This document shows, piece after piece, positions 59,477 to 64,000 of a stretch of DNA of 64,000 nucleotides. Source of the DNA: JABDGZ01 sp964483785 (GTDB lineage: Bacteria > Omnitrophota > Gorgyraeia > Zapsychrales > Fredricksoniimonadaceae); assembly GCA_964483785.1 (NCBI GenBank), contig CAZACW010000003.1, forward strand, positions 32,010-96,009, read 5' to 3'. The notes under the pieces are model-generated. The model was not told the origin of the DNA, did no database searches, and saw nothing but the letters and a program-made list of their open reading frames with translations. A program made the position numbers and the translations under genes. Positions within the stretch are counted from its first letter, which is position 1. The number at the start of each line of letters is the position of its first letter.

Positions 59477-60259
59477 TTACAGCTGTACTGCTTGGCCTTC
59501 CTTGGGTTTCACGGACCTTACGCCGATCAAGACCTCAAATTTGGGGTCATGATGGTCAAGCTCTTCCTGGGTGATATCCTCCGCCACCAGGCCGTGCAAA
59601 AACGCAATGGCGGAAAGGACATTGCCGTAGGTTGTGACCTTGACATGTCCGGCTTTAAAAAACTCTTCGAACATGATCTGGGAAGACTGGGCTGTAAAGC
59701 GCCAGTATTCGCCCCACGGGTCCTCGCCCAGGACCCGGCAGATCTTGCTGGTGCCGTGGGCTGTGGCCAACAGCACGCCGCCGGGTTTTAAGATGCGGTA
59801 AAGATGCTTTAAGGCCGCGCGCACGTCATAAATCATCTGCAGGGTCTGGGTCAAAATAATGCAGTCAAAGATATTGGAGGCGATATGGTCTGCCTTGGTC
59901 AGGTCAGCGACCATGGTGGCCATCGGATTGCCCTGCGTGTAATGCAGCACATCCGACTGGGACACCCGGCTGCTGCCGTAGCGCACCGTATAGGAATTGT
60001 CCCCCAATTCCAGGACCCGTCCCTGGATATCCGCGGCATTGGTTTGTAAAAAGCGTTCGATGTAATAGCGGTCAATCACCTTGCCGCGGGAAAAGCCGAA
60101 TTGCGGATCAATGGGCTTGAGCCGGCGCAGATCGCCGAAGGAAACATAGCCGACCGCCGGCTGGCCGTCCTTGGTCTTCGGCTTATAGCGCACAACGGAC
60201 TTGATCAACCGCTTGACGCCGTGCTTCATGTTTTTGATGGGGCTGGCGGCTGTTGTCAT
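59477..60259 (-). CDS. SAM-dependent methyltransferase, paralog 2
   Basis: The protein is 260 residues from ATG 60259, which forms an ATGA overlap with the Wzt stop; an ATG at 60280 would add seven residues. It shares VSFGDLRRLKPIDPQFGFSRGKVIDRYYIERFL and GRVLELGDNSYTVRYG with 57044, followed by the core DCIILTQTLQMIYDVRAALKHLYRILKPGGVLLATAHG. The two genes are clearly duplicated and diverged. Lying directly after the exporter ATPase, it is the stronger candidate for a chain-capping methyltransferase. Confidence 0.82.
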   Translation of the reverse strand: MTTAASPIKNMKHGVKRLIKSVVRYKPKTKDGQPAVGYVSFGDLRRLKPIDPQFGFSRGKVIDRYYIERFLQTNAADIQGRVLELGDNSYTVRYGSSRVSQSDVLHYTQGNPMATMVADLTKADHIASNIFDCIILTQTLQMIYDVRAALKHLYRILKPGGVLLATAHGTSKICRVLGEDPWGEYWRFTAQSSQIMFEEFFKAGHVKVTTYGNVLSAIAFLHGLVAEDITQEELDHHDPKFEVLIGVRSVKPKEGQAVQL

Positions 60260-61476
60260 ATATTTTTTTTGATCTCCCAATGGATGTTAGGTATAAAAAT
60301 CGCATGCATCTGGCTTTGCCTGCCGTCCATCTGCACGCGGACCACTTCTTGATTACGTACGACATAAGGATGGATCATGGACTTGTCCCAAATGGCCAGC
60401 TTGACCATATAAATGCCGGGATTAAGCTGATTGGGGCCCATATCAATGGTACACCGTCCCGTATTTTGAATATAATCGACCTGCGTTCCCGTGAAATCGG
60501 AACGGGTCGCGCAGCAAATCACCCCGTCTGAGCGGATGATTTCACAGGTAAAAACCGGGCCTTCGATTTTTTCCCTGGCCTTAAATTCCATGTCGATCTT
60601 TAAAGGAGCGCCGAGCTCGAGCGTCGGGCTTGTTCTTACGCCGGTGATGTCCACCAGGGACTGGCTGTCCACATTGACGCGCTCCTGGGTGTTCTTGATC
60701 TTTTTAATCAGCTCATTTTCAGCGTTTTTGAAAACAATGTTCTGGTAATGCGGGATCACCTCTTCCACCGGCCCGTCTTCGATCACTTCGCCGTGCTGAA
60801 GCAGAATGACCCTGTCGCATAAGCTCTGGATCATGTTCAATTGATGGGACACCAGCACAATGGTGGCCCCTGATTTTAACAGTTCCCTCATTTTCTGGGC
60901 GCATTTGGCCTGAAACGAAATATCGCCGACGGCCAAGACCTCGTCCACCAAAAGGATTTCCGGGTCCATGTGCGCGGCCACTGAAAAGCCCAGACGGGAA
61001 AACATGCCCGAGGAATAGCGTTTCACCGGCGTGTCGATGAATTCCTTGACCCCGGAAAACTCAACGATTTCATCGAACTTGTCGTCGATTTCTTTGCGCC
61101 GCATCCCTAAAATCGTGCCGTTAAGATACACATTTTCCCGGCCGGTCAATTCCGGATGAAAGCCCGCGGTCACCTCGATCAGGGCCGAAAGCCGTCCGTT
61201 GATGACCATCTCGCCCTTGGTGGGGACGATGATTTTAGAAAGCAATTTCAAAATGGTGCTTTTGCCGGCCCCGTTAGGGCCCATGATCCCCACCACCCCG
61301 CCTTTGGGGATCTTAAAACTGACGTTTTTGACCGCCCAGAATTCTAAGGTTTTCAGCTGGCCTTCATCCGTCTTTTTGCTGAACAATTGAGGGATCGCAT
61401 CCCGGATGGAATTGAATTTTTCCCCTTTGTTAAATTTCTTCCAAACGCCGTTAAATTCGATCATGGGTGATGCCAT
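60256..61476 (-). CDS. wzt: ABC transporter ATP-binding protein for polysaccharide export (Wzt-like)
   Basis: The protein has 406 residues. The ATPase part (about 5-245) has Walker A GPNGAGKS at 66-73, signature YSSGMFSRLGFS, Walker B ILLVDEVLAVGD and the switch HQLN. Residues about 270-400 form a beta-sandwich like the Wzt C-terminal glycan-binding domain (VDITGVRTSPTLELGAPLKIDMEF, LNPGIYMVKLAIWD). Such a tail reads the modified end of the O-antigen and licenses export. It pairs with the permease 24 bases upstream. Confidence 0.92.
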   Translation of the reverse strand: MASPMIEFNGVWKKFNKGEKFNSIRDAIPQLFSKKTDEGQLKTLEFWAVKNVSFKIPKGGVVGIMGPNGAGKSTILKLLSKIIVPTKGEMVINGRLSALIEVTAGFHPELTGRENVYLNGTILGMRRKEIDDKFDEIVEFSGVKEFIDTPVKRYSSGMFSRLGFSVAAHMDPEILLVDEVLAVGDISFQAKCAQKMRELLKSGATIVLVSHQLNMIQSLCDRVILLQHGEVIEDGPVEEVIPHYQNIVFKNAENELIKKIKNTQERVNVDSQSLVDITGVRTSPTLELGAPLKIDMEFKAREKIEGPVFTCEIIRSDGVICCATRSDFTGTQVDYIQNTGRCTIDMGPNQLNPGIYMVKLAIWDKSMIHPYVVRNQEVVRVQMDGRQSQMHAIFIPNIHWEIKKNI

Positions 61477-61500
61477 AGACAGCCTTACTTTAAAATCGTT

Positions 61501-62286
61501 TCAAATATTTTCCGCAAACACGGATTCTTTACGCTGAAAAATAATTAAGCCAAGGACCAAGGTCAGTGTCGAGGTCACGACGGAATATCCGAGCCACAAC
61601 GGGTCCGGGGCCTGGCGCAGCACAACAATGGCATTGGTCTGCTCCAGGATGCTGCCGATGGGGTTTAAAAGCATGATGAACCCCCATTTGCCGAAGGCCG
61701 AAGCCCCGTAAAAGACCGGCGTAAAAAAGATGCCGAAGGTCAGGATGATTTCCACCACATATTTGACGTCCCTGAAAAAAAGATTGGCGGCGGAGAGCAA
61801 TAGGCACAGGCCAAAGGTAAAATTAAAAAGGAGCAAAAGCATGACCGGAAGCCAAAGGATATAGACGCTCAGGCCCACATGAAAAATCGTCAGCAAGACC
61901 GTCAAAACCAGGGTCGCAATCCCCAGATCAAAGAGGCAGGCCAGGGTTGATGAGAGCGGCAGAACGGCCCTGGGAAAATAAATCTTGGTCACCAGGGAAC
62001 TGTTGCCCACCAAAGACTGCACGGCAAAGCGGATCGAGGAAACAAAAAAGGTCCAGGGCAGGACCTTGACAGACATGGACATGATGCCTTGCATGTCCAT
62101 GGGCTGCTGGGACACCACGGCCATGGCCTTTTTGATCAGCACGCCCGCGCACACGGCCACGATGGGCATGAAGATGGCCCACAGAAAGCCCATGGCTGCC
62201 TGCTTATACCTTACCCTCAGGTCTCTTAAGGTCAGCATCATGGTCAAATCACGGTACTGGACAATGTCTTTGAACATGCGGATCAT
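61501..62286 (-). CDS. wzm: ABC transporter permease for polysaccharide export (Wzm-like)
   Basis: The 261-residue protein has six helices and the ABC-2 permease layout of Wzm/TagG. It contains LTLRDLRVRYKQAAMGFLWAIFMPI, SIRFAVQSLVGNSSLVTKIYFPRAVLPLSS, and FFRDVKYVVEIILTFGIFFTPVFYGASAF. It exports undecaprenyl-linked polysaccharide across the inner membrane with the adjacent ATPase. Confidence 0.93.
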   Translation of the reverse strand: MIRMFKDIVQYRDLTMMLTLRDLRVRYKQAAMGFLWAIFMPIVAVCAGVLIKKAMAVVSQQPMDMQGIMSMSVKVLPWTFFVSSIRFAVQSLVGNSSLVTKIYFPRAVLPLSSTLACLFDLGIATLVLTVLLTIFHVGLSVYILWLPVMLLLLFNFTFGLCLLLSAANLFFRDVKYVVEIILTFGIFFTPVFYGASAFGKWGFIMLLNPIGSILEQTNAIVVLRQAPDPLWLGYSVVTSTLTLVLGLIIFQRKESVFAENI

Positions 62287-62295
62287 GGCAGGCCT

Positions 62296-63252
62296 TCAGG
62301 CTTTATTGAATTTGATTTTGAAATAGGAGACGGTCTTTTTCAGGCCCTCTTCAAAACTGACCAAGGGCCGGTATTGGATTTTTTGCCGGATTTTGGCGAT
62401 GTCTGCGCTCGTCCTAAACACATCGCCCGGACGCACAGGCAGGAATTTAGGCTGGATATTCTTGCCGATAATTTTGTTTAAGGCCTCGGCCAGTTCCAGC
62501 ACGGTATTGTCCTTGCCGTTGGCCACGTTAAAGACCTCATGTTTGAGGCCCGGCGTAGTGGCGGAAAGAATATTGGCGGAAATGACATTCTCGATATAGG
62601 TAAAGTCCCTGGATTGTTGGCCGTTACCGAAAATCGGCGGAGGCTGATCGTTCAACAGGCAGTGGATGAATTTGGGCACGACCACGGCATATTCATCATC
62701 CAGGGCCTGTTTGGGGCCGAAAACATTGAAATAGCGCAGGCACACCGTTTCCACCCCGAAAAATTCAGAGAAGATGCGGCAGTAATACTCTCCGGTCAGT
62801 TTGCTTAAGGCATAAGGCGATATCAACAGAGGATAATGTGTCTCTTTCTCCGGGAATTGGTCTGTGTCCCCGTATACCGAGCTGGATGAGGCAAAGACAA
62901 AACGTTTGACTTTTTGCTGGGAAGCGGCCTGCAGCATGAACAAAACGCCGTCGATGTTGACCTTGTTGTAGCTCAGCGGGTCTTCCAGGGATTTGGGCAC
63001 CGAACGCAGGGCGGCCTGGTGAAGCACATAATCCATGCCCTGGCAGGCCTTGGCGCAGTCAGCAGGATTGGTGATGTCCCCGCGGACCAGCTCAAATTTG
63101 TCCGGACCAAGATCCTTGGCGAAATCCAGGTTTTCTTCCTTGCCGGTATAAAAATTGTCTAAGACCCGCACAAAATGGCCCTGGCTTGTCAGATGCTGGG
63201 CGATGCTGGAGCCGATAAAACCCGCTCCGCCGGTGATGAGATATCGATTCAT
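62296..63252 (-). CDS. NAD-dependent nucleotide-sugar epimerase (extended SDR, GalE/WbpP-like)
   Basis: The 318-residue protein has the Rossmann loop GGAGFIG at 8-14, SSSSVYGD with the catalytic serine near 123-129, and Y147-x3-K151 in SPYALSKLTGEYY. LRYFNVFGPKQ and SRDFTYIENV follow, as in UDP-glucose/UDP-GlcNAc 4-epimerases. DNFYTGKEENL suggests the GlcNAc or WbpP-like branch. It makes a sugar nucleotide for the locus in the cytoplasm. Substrate cannot be fixed from sequence alone. Confidence 0.9.
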   Translation of the reverse strand: MNRYLITGGAGFIGSSIAQHLTSQGHFVRVLDNFYTGKEENLDFAKDLGPDKFELVRGDITNPADCAKACQGMDYVLHQAALRSVPKSLEDPLSYNKVNIDGVLFMLQAASQQKVKRFVFASSSSVYGDTDQFPEKETHYPLLISPYALSKLTGEYYCRIFSEFFGVETVCLRYFNVFGPKQALDDEYAVVVPKFIHCLLNDQPPPIFGNGQQSRDFTYIENVISANILSATTPGLKHEVFNVANGKDNTVLELAEALNKIIGKNIQPKFLPVRPGDVFRTSADIAKIRQKIQYRPLVSFEEGLKKTVSYFKIKFNKA

Positions 63253-63273
63253 GAAACCATCCTTTAGCTGGGT

Positions 63274-64000
63274 TTATAAATACCGGTAAATGTAGTTGGG
63301 CACGAAGTATTCGATGCCGGTCAAAACATGGCCGATGATCTTGGTGTGGCCTTGATTGAGCAGTTCTTCCGCCCGGCGCACGATCCCGCGCTGGGTCTCC
63401 CCGGCCTTGATGATCATCAAAACACCATCGACCTGGTTGCCGATGACCACGGCATCGGTGACAGGGATGACAGGAGGCGTATCAATGATGACATATTCAA
63501 AATGGGACCTTAACTGCCTTAAGAGATCCGCCATCTTGGTCGAAGCCAGAAGATCGGCCGGATGGGACGGCACCTGGCCGCAGGCAATGAAACTTAAATG
63601 GTCAATATCGATGTGGAAGATAATTTCATCCAAGGTCGCCTGGCCCAAAAGGTATTCGCTTAAGCCCTTGTGGTGGTCAACGCCCAGATATTTGACCAGC
63701 TTGCCTCTGCGCATATCAGCGTCGATCAGGATGACCTTGGGCTTGTGCATGGCATGGGAAAGGGTGATGGCCAGATTCAGGGCCGTGACAGATTTGCCCT
63801 CCCCGGCAATGGAACTGGTGACCACCATGGTGTGCGGCGGCTTGCCCTTATTTAAGGACAACAGATTGGTCACCAGACTTTTGTACTGTTCGGAGACCAG
63901 GGACTTGGGGTCAAAATACGGGATCAGCCGCGCGTCCACGCGGGACTCCTTCATTTTGCGCGTGATGACCTGTTTTTGTTCCTGGATCCGGACAGCCTTT
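63274..64000 (-). CDS. CpsD/CapB-type tyrosine-kinase-like ATPase (5' end outside window)
   Basis: The frame stays open to the window edge with in-frame codons (KAVRIQEQKQVITRK) before an ATG at 63954 that lacks a ribosome site, so the start is probably beyond the window. Visible are Walker A' SSIAGEGKSVTALNLA, VILIDADMRRGKLVKYLG (Walker A and B of BY-kinases) and IIDTPPVIPVTDAVVIG. The short tail VPNYIYRYL has only two tyrosines rather than a Y-cluster, so autophosphorylation may be limited. No membrane segments are seen in this part. Such proteins control polysaccharide chain length and export. Confidence 0.88.
   Translation of the reverse strand, partial: KAVRIQEQKQVITRKMKESRVDARLIPYFDPKSLVSEQYKSLVTNLLSLNKGKPPHTMVVTSSIAGEGKSVTALNLAITLSHAMHKPKVILIDADMRRGKLVKYLGVDHHKGLSEYLLGQATLDEIIFHIDIDHLSFIACGQVPSHPADLLASTKMADLLRQLRSHFEYVIIDTPPVIPVTDAVVIGNQVDGVLMIIKAGETQRGIVRRAEELLNQGHTKIIGHVLTGIEYFVPNYIYRYL

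Overview
The window looks like the chromosome of a Gram-negative PVC-type bacterium, most likely a member of Candidatus Omnitrophota. The grounds are a partial secreted protein of a type I associate with that group (1-438), a small secreted protein at 7218, a haem locus with a HemC-CobA-HemD fusion, a complete type II secretion system (T2SS), and an exosortase/PEP-CTERM region. The phylum assignment is inference from recognition, not a database result. GC is moderate and nearly every gene lies on the minus strand. No rRNA, tRNA, CRISPR array, integrase or intact insertion sequence was seen.

Layout, reading the minus strand from high to low coordinates. (1) 64000-35923 is a dense run of cell-surface polysaccharide genes: a tyrosine-kinase-like ATPase, a nucleotide-sugar epimerase, a Wzm/Wzt exporter, three methyltransferases, a polysaccharide deacetylase, ten glycosyltransferases of GT2/GT4 type (one of them a double GT4 enzyme), a GT-C-like membrane enzyme, MBOAT and hexapeptide acyltransferases, an SGNH-like membrane protein, an O-antigen ligase/polymerase-like protein and a GH123/DUF4091-like protein. 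(2) 35848-25910 encodes three related giant secreted proteins with a parallel beta-helix-like region followed by one, five or seven tandem Ig-like repeats. One of them is preceded by a strong sigma-70 promoter, a GEMM-I (c-di-GMP-I class) riboswitch and an intrinsic terminator. (3) 25786-12412 is one apparent operon running from T2SS genes gspC through gspM into a polysaccharide deacetylase, a GT2, an exosortase with its Cys-Arg-His residues, and an EpsI-like protein. (4) 12238-11369 is a sigma-54 promoter driving a sugar transferase whose N-terminus carries a signal peptide plus an apparently complete PEP-CTERM sorting segment. (5) 11212-7712 is a histidine kinase, a sigma-54 activator and a PocR/GAF sensor, resembling the PrsK/PrsR regulators of PEP-CTERM systems. 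(6) 7218-7717, the only plus-strand genes, encode a small secreted protein and a dual-CDGSH protein. (7) 7115-648 holds an L-2-hydroxyglutarate oxidase, a palindromic element with terminal inverted repeats, hemC-cobA-hemD, hemB, hemL, a ManC-type cupin and a PilZ protein.

How the parts may work together (inference): the polysaccharide block builds and exports a modified glycan. The T2SS moves beta-helix/Ig proteins across the outer membrane, with at least one of them set by a cyclic dinucleotide. The exosortase, the sigma-54 regulators and the PEP-CTERM-tagged sugar transferase form a regulated link between protein sorting and glycan priming. The most unusual items are the PEP-CTERM/sugar-transferase chimera, the T2SS-exosortase operon, the riboswitch-controlled adhesin-like gene, the shortened HemC domain and the recurring CATCACAACC palindromes.
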